From Salinicola corii (GTDB lineage: Bacteria; Pseudomonadota; Gammaproteobacteria; Pseudomonadales; Halomonadaceae), in contig NZ_VTPX01000001.1 of the NCBI RefSeq assembly GCF_008298015.1, positions 434,001 to 498,000 of the forward strand: a stretch of 64,000 bases of DNA. The letters run 5' to 3'. The notes under the pieces are model-generated. The model saw only the letters and a program-made list of their open reading frames with translations, was not told where the DNA came from and did no database searches. A program made the position numbers and the translations under genes. Positions 8,947-18,476 of the stretch are shown piece after piece. Numbering within the stretch: position 1 is the stretch's first letter; each line of letters opens with the position of its first letter.

Positions 8947-10429
8947 TGATGATCTCCTCGAGCGATGCCTCGGTGATGGCGTTGGGCGTGAGCTCGCGGC
9001 TGACCCGACCCGCCTTGAGGACCACGACGCGGTCCGAATTCATCCAGATTTCGCCAGCCTCGTCCGAGATGAGAATGATCGACATGCCCTCGTCGGCCAG
9101 TTGCCGGATGATGTCGAAGATGCCCGCCTTGGCGCCGACATCGACGCCCACCGTGGGGCAGTCGAGAATCAGCACCTCAGGCCGGGTCGCCAGCCACTTG
9201 GCCAGCACGATCCGCTGCTGGTTGCCCCCGGAAAGGGAAGAGACCGCGAGTTCGGCGTCGTTGACCTTGGTGCCGAGACGCCGGATCCACTCGGCGGTCA
9301 GCTCGCGAAGGCGCCGCGGGGAGAGGAAACCCCTCGGCTTTTCCAGTTCGTCCAGTACCGTCACGGCGGTATTCATGTTGATCGACTGGTTCTGGACCAG
9401 CCCCAGGTGCAGGCGGTCCTCGGAGACGTGGGCGATGCCGTTGCGGATCGCGTCCCGGTTGGAGCGCAGCGTCAGCGGCTTGCCGTTCTTGAGCAGCTCG
9501 CCGCCGGTGGGACGGTTCATGCCGAACAGCACGTGGGCGAGCTCGGTGCGTCCCGCACCCAGCAGCCCGGTGAGGCCCAGTATCTCGCCGCGATGCAGCG
9601 TCAGCGAAACGTCCTCGAACTCGCCGGTGCGACTCAGGTGGCGCAGCTCGAGCACCGGCTCGCCCGAGCAGGCGGCATGACGCGGGGTGAGCGTCAGCTC
9701 GCGGCCGGTCATCAATTGCGACAGCCGCGTCTGGGTCATGCCCTCGGTTGGATAGGTACCGACCAGGGCGCCGTTGCGCAGCACGGTCACCCGCTGGCAG
9801 ACCGCCAGTACCTCCGACAGCCGATGACTGACGAAGACGATGGAGATGCCCTGCGCCGAGAGCGAGCGCGTGATCTCCAGCAGCGTCTGCACTTCGTTGC
9901 GGGTCAGCGATGCCGTGGGCTCGTCCATGAACACGATTCGAGCACCGGCGCGCAGCACCCGGCAGATGGCGACCAACTGGCGCCGCGCGATGGAGAGATC
10001 CTCGACGCGGGTGTCGGGGTCGAGGGGAACGCCGAGGCGTTCGATCACCTCGCGCGCCTCCTGGCGGGCGGCTCGCCGGGAGAGCGGTCGAAAAGGGCTG
10101 GCCACGTAGTCGTCGAAGACGATGTTCTCGGCAACGCTCAGGTGCGGAAACAGGGCCAGATCCTGCCAGATGACATGGATCCCGAGTGCGCGGGCATGGC
10201 GAGGGGTGATGCGGCTCACGGCTTCGGCGTCGCCGAACGAGAACGCCGCCCCCGCCTCCGGCGTGTAGACCCCGTTGAGTATCTTGATCAGCGTGCTCTT
10301 GCCGCAGCCGTTCTCGCCGGCGAGGCAGAGCACTTCGCCGCGGCGGAGCTCGAAGGAGACGTCATCGAGTACCCGGCTCTGGCCGAACACCTTGCTGACA
10401 CGCTCCGCCCGCAGTGCGATGTCATCCAT
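8939..10429 (-). CDS. Sugar ABC transporter ATPase with two nucleotide-binding domains
   Basis: Cytoplasmic ATPase of 496 residues powering the importer, with two fused ATPase domains as in RbsA/LsrA. The first has a good Walker A (AGENGCGKST, 37-46) and Walker B (IVFMDEPTA) but a degenerate signature (LSIARRQ). The second has the signature LSGGNQQR but a degenerate Walker A (TGLLGAGRTE). This asymmetry is normal for the CUT2 family. GGGAGA precedes the ATG at 10429. It is the second gene of the operon, 72 bases after the binding-protein gene. Confidence 0.92.
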   Translation of the reverse strand: MDDIALRAERVSKVFGQSRVLDDVSFELRRGEVLCLAGENGCGKSTLIKILNGVYTPEAGAAFSFGDAEAVSRITPRHARALGIHVIWQDLALFPHLSVAENIVFDDYVASPFRPLSRRAARQEAREVIERLGVPLDPDTRVEDLSIARRQLVAICRVLRAGARIVFMDEPTASLTRNEVQTLLEITRSLSAQGISIVFVSHRLSEVLAVCQRVTVLRNGALVGTYPTEGMTQTRLSQLMTGRELTLTPRHAACSGEPVLELRHLSRTGEFEDVSLTLHRGEILGLTGLLGAGRTELAHVLFGMNRPTGGELLKNGKPLTLRSNRDAIRNGIAHVSEDRLHLGLVQNQSINMNTAVTVLDELEKPRGFLSPRRLRELTAEWIRRLGTKVNDAELAVSSLSGGNQQRIVLAKWLATRPEVLILDCPTVGVDVGAKAGIFDIIRQLADEGMSIILISDEAGEIWMNSDRVVVLKAGRVSRELTPNAITEASLEEIINA

Positions 10430-10501
10430 CGCTGTCTCTCCCGGAAGGCAAGATGAAAGTCGGCCGCGCGGACATCGCGCGGCTGTGGAGGTCGGATTGC
10501 T

Positions 10502-11494
10502 TCAGAGACCGAGTTCGGCCAGCTCGTCGACCGTCTCCTCGTTCAGCTCCAGCGGCTTGGAGGCGTACAGGGTATGACCGTCGAGACGGACTTCGCCGAG
10601 TACCGGCAGGTCGTCGCCATCGGCGATCTCGCCACCGTCGTAGAGCCTGTCGCCGAGCGCGACGAACGCCTTGCCGGCCTCCAGCGGGCTCCACTGGAAG
10701 CCGCCGGTGATGACGCCTTCATGAACCAGGCGACGACCCTGCCCGGGGGAGAACAGTCCCATGACCTTGATCTCTCCGGCCAGACCGCGCTCCTTGACGG
10801 CCCGGGCGGCACCGATGGTGCCCTGGCTGCCGAAGGACATGATGCCGGCCAGATCGGGATGGGCGCGGATCAGATCCAGGGTGGTATTGCGGCTGTCGTC
10901 GACGCTTTCGGCGACACCGAAGCGATCGGCGGCCTGCTTCATGTCCGGGCAGTTCGCGTCGAGCCATTGAACGGCGGCATCGGCCCAGGCGTTATGGGCG
11001 GGTACGTTGAGTCCGCCGACGTAGACGGCGTAGGAGCCTTCGCAGCCGGTAGTGTCGGCTAGCAGCCGGGCGTGCTCTTCACCCAGTTGCTGGGCGGAGA
11101 TCATCTCGAAGTCGTAGTCGATGTTCTCGGAGTCGGGGCTTTCATGAGTGAGGACGATGATGCCCTGGTCGCGGGCCTTCTTGAGTACCGGCTCCAGCAC
11201 CTCGCGATCATTGGGGACCACGCCGATGACATCCACGCCGCGGGCGATGAGGTCTTCCACCGCACGCACCTGCAGCGCAGGGTCGGCGCTGGTCGGGCCG
11301 ACCATGTAGGCATCGACGCCGAGCTCGTCGCCCATCTCCTCGATGCCTTGCTCCATGGCGTTGAACCAGGGGATCCCGCCGACCTTGGCCACGACCGCGA
11401 TGGTGGGTTTGTCTTGAGCCTGAGCCTGAGCCATGCCGGCACTGCCTATGACGCCCGCGACAACGGTCGCGGCGAGATACGAGTTGCGTTTCAT
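10502..11494 (-). CDS. Periplasmic sugar-binding protein of the ABC importer
   Basis: Solute-binding protein of the LsrB/RbsB fold that delivers the sugar to the permeases. The ATG at 11494 gives 330 residues with a signal peptide of about 24-26 residues (MKRNSYLAATVVAGVIGS then AQAQAQ). The longer open frame upstream lacks coding character. The mature start TIAVVAKVGGIPWFNAMEQGI and the later GIMSFGSQGTIGAARAVKE fit the periplasmic binding protein type 1 family, with closest resemblance by eye to autoinducer-2/rhamnose binding proteins. It is the first gene of the minus-strand cassette and divergent from the LacI regulator, which is likely to control it. Confidence 0.9.
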   Translation of the reverse strand: MKRNSYLAATVVAGVIGSAGMAQAQAQDKPTIAVVAKVGGIPWFNAMEQGIEEMGDELGVDAYMVGPTSADPALQVRAVEDLIARGVDVIGVVPNDREVLEPVLKKARDQGIIVLTHESPDSENIDYDFEMISAQQLGEEHARLLADTTGCEGSYAVYVGGLNVPAHNAWADAAVQWLDANCPDMKQAADRFGVAESVDDSRNTTLDLIRAHPDLAGIMSFGSQGTIGAARAVKERGLAGEIKVMGLFSPGQGRRLVHEGVITGGFQWSPLEAGKAFVALGDRLYDGGEIADGDDLPVLGEVRLDGHTLYASKPLELNEETVDELAELGL

Positions 11495-11791
11495 GATCGG
11501 TTCCCCGTCGTTGGTGGTCCGACAGCGCAGCCGGCTCAGCGGGTGTTTACACAGCGCCTGCGCTCGGTAAGACAGCGTTGAAATCGACCTCGTACGCGAG
11601 CCAGGTCCTTTTTCGGACGATGTCGCCTTGGCCACGCGCCCTGCTCTGGCCTTCCCTCGTCGAATTCGTAAACACCCTTTCAGCGCTTCTGACCAAAGCC
11701 AGTTATGAATGCGCAATCGGTTGTGCAACTATTCGTTTCTGCATCGATCAGGTCAATGCTACTTTTGATCTACCGAAGGGGGAGGGGCCAA
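11495..11791. promoter_or_regulatory. Divergent promoter region of the sugar operon and lacI-type gene, with matching inverted sites
   Basis: GGGTGTTTAC at 11541-11550 recurs as its exact reverse complement, GTAAACACCC, at 11668-11677. LacI-family regulators often bind paired palindromic sites around such divergent promoters, and GTGTTTACAC at the first site is itself a near palindrome. Assignment to the adjacent regulator is inference. Confidence 0.45.
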
Positions 11792-12829
11792 GTGTCGAGC
11801 GAGCCATCCAGAAAGCTGACCATCTACGATCTCGCCAAGCTGGCGAAATCCTCGCCGAGTACTGTCAGTGCCGTCCTGAACGGCACGTGGCAGCGCCGTC
11901 GGATCAGCCGCAAGCTGGCTCGGCGAATCCTCGATCTGGCCGAGCGCGAGGGGTATTCCACCAATATGCAGGCGCGGGCGTTGCGGCGCGATCGTTCCGG
12001 TATTCTCGGCATGATCCTGCCGCTCTACGACAACCGCTACTTCAGCTCGATCGCCCAGATATTCGAGGCCGAGGCTCGCCGGCGCGGAATCTTCACCATC
12101 GTCTCCTGCACCAACCGCGACCCGGATCAGGAGCGCGAGGCGGCCAGGATGATGCTGGCCTATCGCGTCGAACACCTGATATGCACCGGGGCGACGAACC
12201 CGGATGCCATTGCCGAGATGTGCAGTGCCGCAGGTATCGCCAGCCTCAACCTCGATCTGCCCGGCACGGCCGCGCCGTCGGTGATATCCGCCAATCGCGA
12301 GGGCGCGCGCCGCTTGACCGACGCGCTGCTCGACCGGCTCGAGGCGCGGAAGATCGACGCGGCACGCGTGCTGTTCATCGGTGGCCGAGCCGAGGATCAC
12401 AATACCCGGGAACGCATCGAAGGCTTTCGCCAGGCCCGCGAGAGACGCGACCTGGCCACGAAGCCCACGGATATCGTTCCCTGCGATTACGCCGCCGAGA
12501 AGGCCCAGGCAGCGCTTGAGGCTTACGTCGGTCGTGAGGGCCGGTTGCCCGCGGCGATGTTCGTCAACTCCACGATCTCGCTGGAAGGGATCGTGCGCTG
12601 GCTGCGCCTCGGGGGCCACGACATGAACGACATCATCATGGGCTGCTTCGACTGGGATCCGCTGGCGGCAGCCTTCCATCCGCGCCTGATCATGATGCGC
12701 CAGGACGTTTCCACGATGATCGCGCGCCTCTTCGACTGGATCGACACCCCGCCCGAGGATCCGACGATGCGCCTGGAGGTCATGCCGGAGATCATCGGCA
12801 ACTCCGCGGCAGCCCCGGGGCGCGGATAG
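11792..12829 (+). CDS. LacI-family transcriptional regulator
   Basis: DNA-binding sugar-responsive regulator, very likely of the divergent ABC/kinase operon. I chose the GTG at 11792 because GGGGGAGGGG lies just upstream and the protein then begins at the expected place, giving 345 residues. An upstream ATG at 11705 would add 29 residues with no domain. The N-terminal helix-turn-helix is KLTIYDLAKLAKSSPSTVSAVLNG with the hinge helix further on (ISRKLARRILDLAEREGYSTN), followed by a periplasmic-binding-protein-like domain. The turn is a little unusual (SSPSTVSAVLNGTWQRRRIS, with an arginine-rich insertion). Confidence 0.88.
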   Translation: MSSEPSRKLTIYDLAKLAKSSPSTVSAVLNGTWQRRRISRKLARRILDLAEREGYSTNMQARALRRDRSGILGMILPLYDNRYFSSIAQIFEAEARRRGIFTIVSCTNRDPDQEREAARMMLAYRVEHLICTGATNPDAIAEMCSAAGIASLNLDLPGTAAPSVISANREGARRLTDALLDRLEARKIDAARVLFIGGRAEDHNTRERIEGFRQARERRDLATKPTDIVPCDYAAEKAQAALEAYVGREGRLPAAMFVNSTISLEGIVRWLRLGGHDMNDIIMGCFDWDPLAAAFHPRLIMMRQDVSTMIARLFDWIDTPPEDPTMRLEVMPEIIGNSAAAPGRG

Positions 12830-12893
12830 CCTCGCGCGCTCGTCGGTTCGGCGCCGTCCGGACCGCCCCTCGAACGGCAGCGGCGATCCTCTC

Positions 12894-12946
12894 TGTCGCA
12901 AATCGCAATGTCATGTCGCAAACACGCCCGAGCGTGACGTCGCAGA
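12894..12946. promoter_or_regulatory. TGTCGCAAA direct repeats upstream of the sox operon
   Basis: TGTCGCAAA occurs at 12894-12902 and again at 12914-12922, exactly 20 bases apart, with a weaker CGTCGCAGA at 12938-12946. Direct repeats about two helical turns apart are the usual layout for AraC-family activators, and sarcosine/betaine genes are controlled by such an activator (GbdR) in Pseudomonas. The link to that protein is inference. Confidence 0.45.
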
Positions 12947-12988
12947 ACATCATGGCCCCCAGGGTGGACGATACCATCGCGGAAAATC

Positions 12989-13006
12989 ATCGACCCGAGG
13001 GTCGAT
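12989..13006. promoter_or_regulatory. Perfect palindrome in the soxB leader
   Basis: ATCGACCC-GA-GGGTCGAT is a perfect 8-2-8 palindrome that ends 33 bases before the soxB ATG. It could be an operator or an RNA hairpin just upstream of the ribosome site. No T run follows, so termination is unlikely. Confidence 0.4.
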
Positions 13007-13039
13007 ACCGCCGTCCGCCGTGGCGTAGAGAGGGTCCCC

Positions 13040-14290
13040 ATGCAACGTTATTCCGGTTTCAGCCTGGTCAAGCACGCGCTCAGTCATCACGAGAACTGGC
13101 AGCGTCACTGGCGCAATCCCACCCCCAAGAAGCGCTACGACGTGATCATCGTCGGCGGTGGCGGCCACGGTCTGGCGACGGCCTACTACCTCGCCAAGGA
13201 GTTCGGCGTCACCAACGTGGCGGTGGTCGAGAAGGGCTGGCTGGGCGGTGGCAATACCGCGCGCAACACCACCATCGTACGCTCCAACTACCTGTGGGAC
13301 GAGGCGGCGCAGCTCTACAACCACTCCCTCGACCTGTGGAAGGGGCTGTCGCAGGATCTCAACTACAACGTGATGTTCTCCCAGCGCGGCGTGCTCAACC
13401 TGGCGCACACCCTGCAGGACATGCGCGACGTGCAGCGCCGGGTCAATGCCAACCGCCTCAACGGCATCGACAGCGAGGTGGTGACCCCCGAGCAGATCAA
13501 GGAGATCGAGCCGGCGCTGGATACCTCCAAGCGCGCGCGTTACCCGATCATGGGTGCCTCGTGGCAGAAGAGCGCCGGGGTCGCGCGCCACGACGCGGTG
13601 GCCTGGGGCTTCGCCCGCGGTGCCGATGCGCTGGGCGTCGACCTTCTGCAGAACACCGAGGTGACCGGCTTCAAGATCCGCGACGGCCAGATCCACGGCG
13701 TGCACACCAACCGTGGCGATATCGAAGCGCAGACGGTGGGCTGCGTGGCCGCGGGCAACTCCGGCGTGCTGGCCAAGATGGCCGGGATCAAGCTGCCGCT
13801 GGAGTCGCATCCGCTGCAGGCGCTGGTCTCCGAGCCGCTCAAGCCGATCCTCAATACCGTCACCATGTCCAACCACGTGCACGGCTACGTCAGCCAGTCC
13901 GACAAGGGCGACCTGGTGATCGGGGCGGGGATCGACGGCTATCTCGGTTACGGTCAGCGCGGCAGTTATCCGACGATCGAGCACACCCTGCAGGCGATCG
14001 TCGAGATGTTCCCGATGTTCTCGCGGGTACGCATGAACCGGCAGTGGGGCGGCATCGTCGATACCTGCCCCGACGCCTGCCCGATCCTGTCCAAGACCCA
14101 GGTCAAGGGACTCTATTTCAACTGCGGCTGGGGCACCGGCGGCTTCAAGGCCACCCCCGGTTCCGGGCACGTTTTCGCAGCCAGTCTGGCAAAAGGGGAA
14201 ATGCACCCCATCGCGGCGCCGTTCTCCATCGACCGGTTCCATACCGGCGCCTTGATCGATGAACACGGCGCCGCCGGCGTGGCGCACTGA
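13040..14290 (+). CDS. soxB: Sarcosine oxidase beta subunit
   Basis: Flavin subunit of heterotetrameric sarcosine oxidase, which demethylates sarcosine to glycine while passing the methyl group to tetrahydrofolate and reducing oxygen to peroxide. It has 416 residues. The dinucleotide-binding motif is [18 protein letters not shown] near 35-52, followed by [17 protein letters not shown]. His184 in ARHDAVAWG is in the region that carries covalent FMN in the family; this alignment is from memory. AGAGAGGG precedes the ATG. First gene of the soxBDAG operon, with purU directly after. Confidence 0.95.
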   Translation: MQRYSGFSLVKHALSHHENWQRHWRNPTPKKRYDVIIVGGGGHGLATAYYLAKEFGVTNVAVVEKGWLGGGNTARNTTIVRSNYLWDEAAQLYNHSLDLWKGLSQDLNYNVMFSQRGVLNLAHTLQDMRDVQRRVNANRLNGIDSEVVTPEQIKEIEPALDTSKRARYPIMGASWQKSAGVARHDAVAWGFARGADALGVDLLQNTEVTGFKIRDGQIHGVHTNRGDIEAQTVGCVAAGNSGVLAKMAGIKLPLESHPLQALVSEPLKPILNTVTMSNHVHGYVSQSDKGDLVIGAGIDGYLGYGQRGSYPTIEHTLQAIVEMFPMFSRVRMNRQWGGIVDTCPDACPILSKTQVKGLYFNCGWGTGGFKATPGSGHVFAASLAKGEMHPIAAPFSIDRFHTGALIDEHGAAGVAH

Positions 14291-14302
14291 GGAGAGCACA
14301 CC

Positions 14303-14692
14303 ATGTTTCATATCTTCTGTCCCTACTGCCAGGAGTACCGCGAGGAAGAGGAGTTTCATCCCAGCGGTCAGGCACACATCGAACGGCCGGCCGAACCCGC
14401 CAGCGTGAGCGACGAGGCGTGGGGCGACTACCTGTTCTTACGTGACAACCCGCGCGGCATCCACCACGAGATGTGGGTGCACCGGCTGGGCTGTCGCAAG
14501 TTCTTCAATATCACCCGCGACACCGCGAGCTACGAGATTCTCGAGACCTATCGCATGGGCGAGCAGCCGAGCATCACCGCCGCCAGCGCCGAAGTGCGCC
14601 GCGAGCAGGGCGTGCAGACCGCCGATGGCGGCTGGCAGACCGTCGGCGCCCGGCCCGAGAACAGCCGGCTCAACGAGGAGACGCCGTCATGA
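14303..14692 (+). CDS. soxD: Sarcosine oxidase delta subunit
   Basis: Small zinc-binding subunit of the heterotetrameric enzyme, 129 residues. FCPYCQEYREEEEFH at the N terminus and HRLGCRKFFNITRDT further on supply the cysteines and histidine of the zinc site. The C-terminal part (about residues 90-129) is charged and probably flexible. AGGAGA stands before the ATG and the stop overlaps the soxA start as ATGA, which points to coupled translation. Confidence 0.93.
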   Translation: MFHIFCPYCQEYREEEEFHPSGQAHIERPAEPASVSDEAWGDYLFLRDNPRGIHHEMWVHRLGCRKFFNITRDTASYEILETYRMGEQPSITAASAEVRREQGVQTADGGWQTVGARPENSRLNEETPS

Positions 14693-17600
14693 CCCAGTCC
14701 AACCGTCTCAATCAGGGCGGGCGCATCGACCGCTCGCGGCGGCTGTCGTTCACCTTCAACGGCCAGCAATACATGGGCTTCGCCGGGGATACCCTGGCCT
14801 CGGCGCTGCTGGCCAACGGCGTGGATATCGTCAACCGCAGCTTCAAGTATTCGCGTCCACGCGGGATCACCGCCGCCGGGCCGGAGGAGCCCAACGCCAT
14901 CGTCCAGCTCGGCGCCTCAGAGGCCGCCCAGGTGCCCAACGTGCGCGCCACCCAGCAGGCCCTGTACGACGGTCTGGTGGCACGCGGTACCAACGGCTGG
15001 CCGAACGTGCAGCGCGATGTCATGAGCTGGGTCGGCAAGCTGGGCGGCGGTTTCATGCCGCCGGGCTTCTACTACAAGACGTTCATGGCCCCGGCCTCGA
15101 TGTGGATGACCTACGAGAAGTTCATCCGCAAGGGTGCCGGCCTCGGCCGCGCGCCCACCGAAGCCGACCCGGATATCTACGACCACTTCAATCAGCACTG
15201 CGACGTGCTGGTGATCGGTGCCGGCCCCGCCGGGCTTGCCGCCGCGCTCTCCGCTGCGCGTGCCGGCGCGCGGGTGATCCTGTGCGACGAACAGGAAGAG
15301 ATGGGCGGTTCGCTGCTCGACAGCCGTGAAGCGATCGACGGCGCCCCGGCCAGCGCCTGGGCCGAACAGGTTGTCTCCGAACTCGCCGGTCTGGCCAACG
15401 TCACGCTGCTGCCGCGTACCACCGCCAACGGCTATCACGACCACAACTTCGTCACCCTGCACGAGCGGCGCACCGAGCACCTCGCCGATACCGCCGCGGG
15501 CGCCGGGCGCGAGGGCGAAGTGCGCGCGCGGCTGCACCGGGTGCGTGCCGGCCGCGTGGTACTGGCCAGCGGCAGCCACGAGCGCCCGCTGGTCTACGCC
15601 AACAACGACGTGCCCGGCAACCTGGTGGCGGGGGCGATCTCTGTCTATATCCGCCGCTATGGCGTGGTACCCGGGCAGCGCCTGGTGCTCTCCACCAACA
15701 ACGACCACGCCTATCGCGCGGCGCTGGACTGGCAGGAGGCCGGCCGCGAGGTGGTCGCGGTGGTCGACTCGCGGGCCAAGCCGGATGGCGACCTGGTCAA
15801 GCAGGCCCGCGACGCCGGCATCCGTGTCATCACCGGCAGCGCGGTGATGGAGGCCACCGGCAGCCAGCGTGTCAGTGGTGCCAAGGTGGTGGCGATCGAC
15901 ACCGAGCGCTTCGTGGTGACCGGCAAGGTCGAGACGCTGGAGTGCGATACCATCGCCAGCTCCGGCGGCTACAGCCCGGTGGTCCACCTGGCCTCGCACA
16001 CCGGCAAGCGCCCCCAGTGGCGCGATGACCTGCTCGGCTTCGTGCCCGGCGAGTTCAAGGGGATGCATGTCGCCGGCGGCGCCCACGGCGTCTACGCTCT
16101 CGGCGAGGCCCTGGCCGACGGCGCCGGTGTCGGTGCCGAGGCGGCCCGCGCGGCGGGCTTCAAGGAGGCCGCCGCGATCGCGGTACCCGACGTCGCGGTG
16201 CGCCACGAGTCGCCGATCAGCGCGCTCTATCAGGTGCCTCATGAGAAGCCGCCGCTGCGCGCGCCCAAGCAGTTCGTCGATCTGCAGAACGACGTCACCG
16301 CGGCGGCAGTGGAGCTGGCGACCCGCGAGGGCTTCGAGTCGATCGAGCACGTCAAGCGCTACACCGCGCTGGGCTTCGGCACCGACCAAGGCAAGCTGGG
16401 CAACATCAACGGCATGGCGATCGCCGCGCGCTGCCTCAATCGCTCGATCCCCGAGGTGGGCACCACGGTCTTCCGTCCCAACTACACCCCGGTCAGCTTC
16501 GGCGCCATTGTCGGCCGCCACTGCCGCGAGCTGTTCGATCCCGAGCGCTACACCGCGCTGCACCAGTGGCACGTGGAGAACGGCGCCGAGTTCGAGGATG
16601 TCGGCCAGTGGAAGCGCCCCTGGTATTTTCCACAAAAACGCCGCGCCGGCGGTCAAGAGCGTCTGGAGACGATGCATGAGGCGGTGGCGCGCGAGTGTCT
16701 GGCGGTGCGCCGCGGCGTGGGTATCCTCGACGCCTCGACCCTGGGCAAGATCGACATCCAGGGGCCGGATGCGCGTGAGTTCCTGGGCCGGGTCTACACC
16801 AACAAGTGGGCCAAGCTGGCACCGGGGCGCGTGCGCTACGGGCTGATGTGCAAGGACGACGGCATGCTGATGGACGACGGTACCACCAGTTGCCTGGCCG
16901 AAAACCACTTCCTGATGACCACCACCACCGGCGGCGCCGCCGGCGTGCTGGAGTGGCTGGAGCTGTGGCACCAGACCGAATGGCCGGAGCTGCAGGTCTA
17001 CTTCAACTCGGTCACCGACCACTGGGCGACCATGACTGTGACCGGTCCGGACGCGCGCAAGCTGATGTCGGAAGTGACCGATATCGACCTCGACCGTGAG
17101 CAGTTCAAGTTCATGGACTGGAAGGAGGGCAAGGTCGCCGGCGTCCCGGCGCGGGTGTTCCGTATCTCCTTCACCGGCGAGCTGGCGTTCGAGATCAACG
17201 TCCAGGCCAACTACGCCATGCACGTGTGGAAGGCGCTGTTCGCCCACGGCGAGAAGTACGACCTCACGCCCTACGGCACCGAGACCATGCACGTGCTGCG
17301 TGCCGAGAAGGGGCTGATCATCGCCGGTCAGGACACCGACGGCTCGGTGACCCCGGAGGATCTGGGCATGCACTGGGCGGTGGGTTACGACAAGCCGTTC
17401 TCGTGGATCGGCCAGCGCGCGCTGACGCGTCCGGACACCGCCCGCGAGGATCGCAAGCAGCTGGTGGGGCTCAAGCCCAAGGACCCCAAGGTGGTCCTCG
17501 AGGAGGGGGCGCAGATCGTGCTCGACCCCGAGCAGAAGATCCCCATGACCATGATGGGTCACGTCACCTCGAGCTACTACAGCCCGGTACTGGAGAGCGG

Positions 17601-17742
17601 CTTCGCGCTGGCGGTGCTCAAGGGCGGACGCAACCGGATGGGCGAGACCGTCTATCTGCCGATGTCCGACGGCAGTGTCCACCAGGCCGAAGTCGTGAGT
17701 ACCGTCTTCATCGATCCCAAGGGAGAGCGCCAGAATGTCTGA
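14689..17742 (+). CDS. soxA: Sarcosine oxidase alpha subunit
   Basis: Large subunit of 1017 residues combining an NAD-binding amine oxidase part and a folate-binding part. I start at the ATG overlapping the soxD stop (MTQSNRLNQGGRIDRSRRLS). The open frame reaching 14473 would overlap soxD and lacks family sequence. The N-terminal small domain (about 10-110) has NRSFKYSRPRG; the dinucleotide motif DVLVIGAGPAGLAAALSAA is near 172-190; GSHERPLVYANNDVPGN follows; a GcvT/aminomethyltransferase-like domain spans about 620-1010. This subunit binds NAD+ and tetrahydrofolate in known enzymes. Its end overlaps soxG by 8 bases. Confidence 0.95.
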   Translation: MTQSNRLNQGGRIDRSRRLSFTFNGQQYMGFAGDTLASALLANGVDIVNRSFKYSRPRGITAAGPEEPNAIVQLGASEAAQVPNVRATQQALYDGLVARGTNGWPNVQRDVMSWVGKLGGGFMPPGFYYKTFMAPASMWMTYEKFIRKGAGLGRAPTEADPDIYDHFNQHCDVLVIGAGPAGLAAALSAARAGARVILCDEQEEMGGSLLDSREAIDGAPASAWAEQVVSELAGLANVTLLPRTTANGYHDHNFVTLHERRTEHLADTAAGAGREGEVRARLHRVRAGRVVLASGSHERPLVYANNDVPGNLVAGAISVYIRRYGVVPGQRLVLSTNNDHAYRAALDWQEAGREVVAVVDSRAKPDGDLVKQARDAGIRVITGSAVMEATGSQRVSGAKVVAIDTERFVVTGKVETLECDTIASSGGYSPVVHLASHTGKRPQWRDDLLGFVPGEFKGMHVAGGAHGVYALGEALADGAGVGAEAARAAGFKEAAAIAVPDVAVRHESPISALYQVPHEKPPLRAPKQFVDLQNDVTAAAVELATREGFESIEHVKRYTALGFGTDQGKLGNINGMAIAARCLNRSIPEVGTTVFRPNYTPVSFGAIVGRHCRELFDPERYTALHQWHVENGAEFEDVGQWKRPWYFPQKRRAGGQERLETMHEAVARECLAVRRGVGILDASTLGKIDIQGPDAREFLGRVYTNKWAKLAPGRVRYGLMCKDDGMLMDDGTTSCLAENHFLMTTTTGGAAGVLEWLELWHQTEWPELQVYFNSVTDHWATMTVTGPDARKLMSEVTDIDLDREQFKFMDWKEGKVAGVPARVFRISFTGELAFEINVQANYAMHVWKALFAHGEKYDLTPYGTETMHVLRAEKGLIIAGQDTDGSVTPEDLGMHWAVGYDKPFSWIGQRALTRPDTAREDRKQLVGLKPKDPKVVLEEGAQIVLDPEQKIPMTMMGHVTSSYYSPVLESGFALAVLKGGRNRMGETVYLPMSDGSVHQAEVVSTVFIDPKGERQNV

Positions 17743-18427
17743 AGCCCGTTCCGAAGCCCGTCCTGAAGATAATGGTGGCAACGCTGCCACTTTCGATGCG
17801 CATCCGGGCGCCGACGCCGGTGTCACCCCCGAGTCGCCGCTGCAGTGGAGCCGGGTACAGGGGCGCGTCACCGAGGAAGGTGGCGCCGCCGAGCAGATCC
17901 GAGTGGTCGAACGGCCATTCCTCGGCCATCTGGTGCTGCGCGGTGGGGCCATCACCCTCGACGAGGCGGTGCGCGCCGAACTCGGGGTGAGCCTGCCGGG
18001 CAAGCCGCTGGGGCTGGTGCTCGATGCCGAGGGCAGCCGTTCGGTGCAGTGGGTCTCGCCGGACGAGTGGCTGGTGATCGTGCCCGCCGGCGAGGAGTTC
18101 GAGCTGGAGAACCGACTGCGGGCGAGGCTGGGGGATGCCCACTTCGCCATCGTCAACGTCGGCGGCGGCCAGACCCTGCTGGAGCTCTCCGGCGAGAAGG
18201 CGCGTGAGCTGCTGATGAAGTCGGTCACCTATGATGTGCACGAGCAGGGGCTGCCGGTGGGCAAGGCGGTGGGTACCGTCTTCGCCAAGACCAGCGTGGT
18301 ACTGCGCCGCCCGAGCGAGGCGCGTTTCGAGCTGGTGGTACGGCGCAGCTTCGCCGACTACTGCGTGCGCTGGCTGCTGGACGCCGGACGCGAGTACGGG
18401 CTGCGCGTGGAATCCGCGTCGCCCTGA
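17735..18427 (+). CDS. soxG: Sarcosine oxidase gamma subunit
   Basis: Accessory subunit of the heterotetrameric sarcosine oxidase, 230 residues, with a truncated GcvT-like fold. Recognisable parts are WVSPDEWLVIVPAGEE near 105-120 and the C-terminal RRSFADYCVRWLLDAGREYG. The first 40 residues are acidic and variable. It overlaps soxA by 8 bases, so it is translationally coupled. The assignment rests partly on operon position, because this subunit is poorly conserved. Confidence 0.92.
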   Translation: MSEARSEARPEDNGGNAATFDAHPGADAGVTPESPLQWSRVQGRVTEEGGAAEQIRVVERPFLGHLVLRGGAITLDEAVRAELGVSLPGKPLGLVLDAEGSRSVQWVSPDEWLVIVPAGEEFELENRLRARLGDAHFAIVNVGGGQTLLELSGEKARELLMKSVTYDVHEQGLPVGKAVGTVFAKTSVVLRRPSEARFELVVRRSFADYCVRWLLDAGREYGLRVESASP

Positions 18428-18476
18428 CGATACAAGGCCCCTGCGACAGTAGGGGCCAGGCCTGGCTGGAGCCAAC

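Noticed and set aside
8714-10456. Plus-strand frame of 580 codons opposite the ABC ATPase gene
   Set aside because: Shadow; composition typical of antisense frames in GC-rich DNA.
12950-14377. Minus-strand frame of 475 codons opposite soxB
   Set aside because: Shadow of a well-supported gene; no motif or ribosome site.
14917-18228. Minus-strand open frame of 1103 codons opposite the sox operon
   Set aside because: It mirrors soxA/soxG exactly, is His/Arg/Gly/Asp-rich without domain motifs, and is a by-product of high GC at third codon positions.
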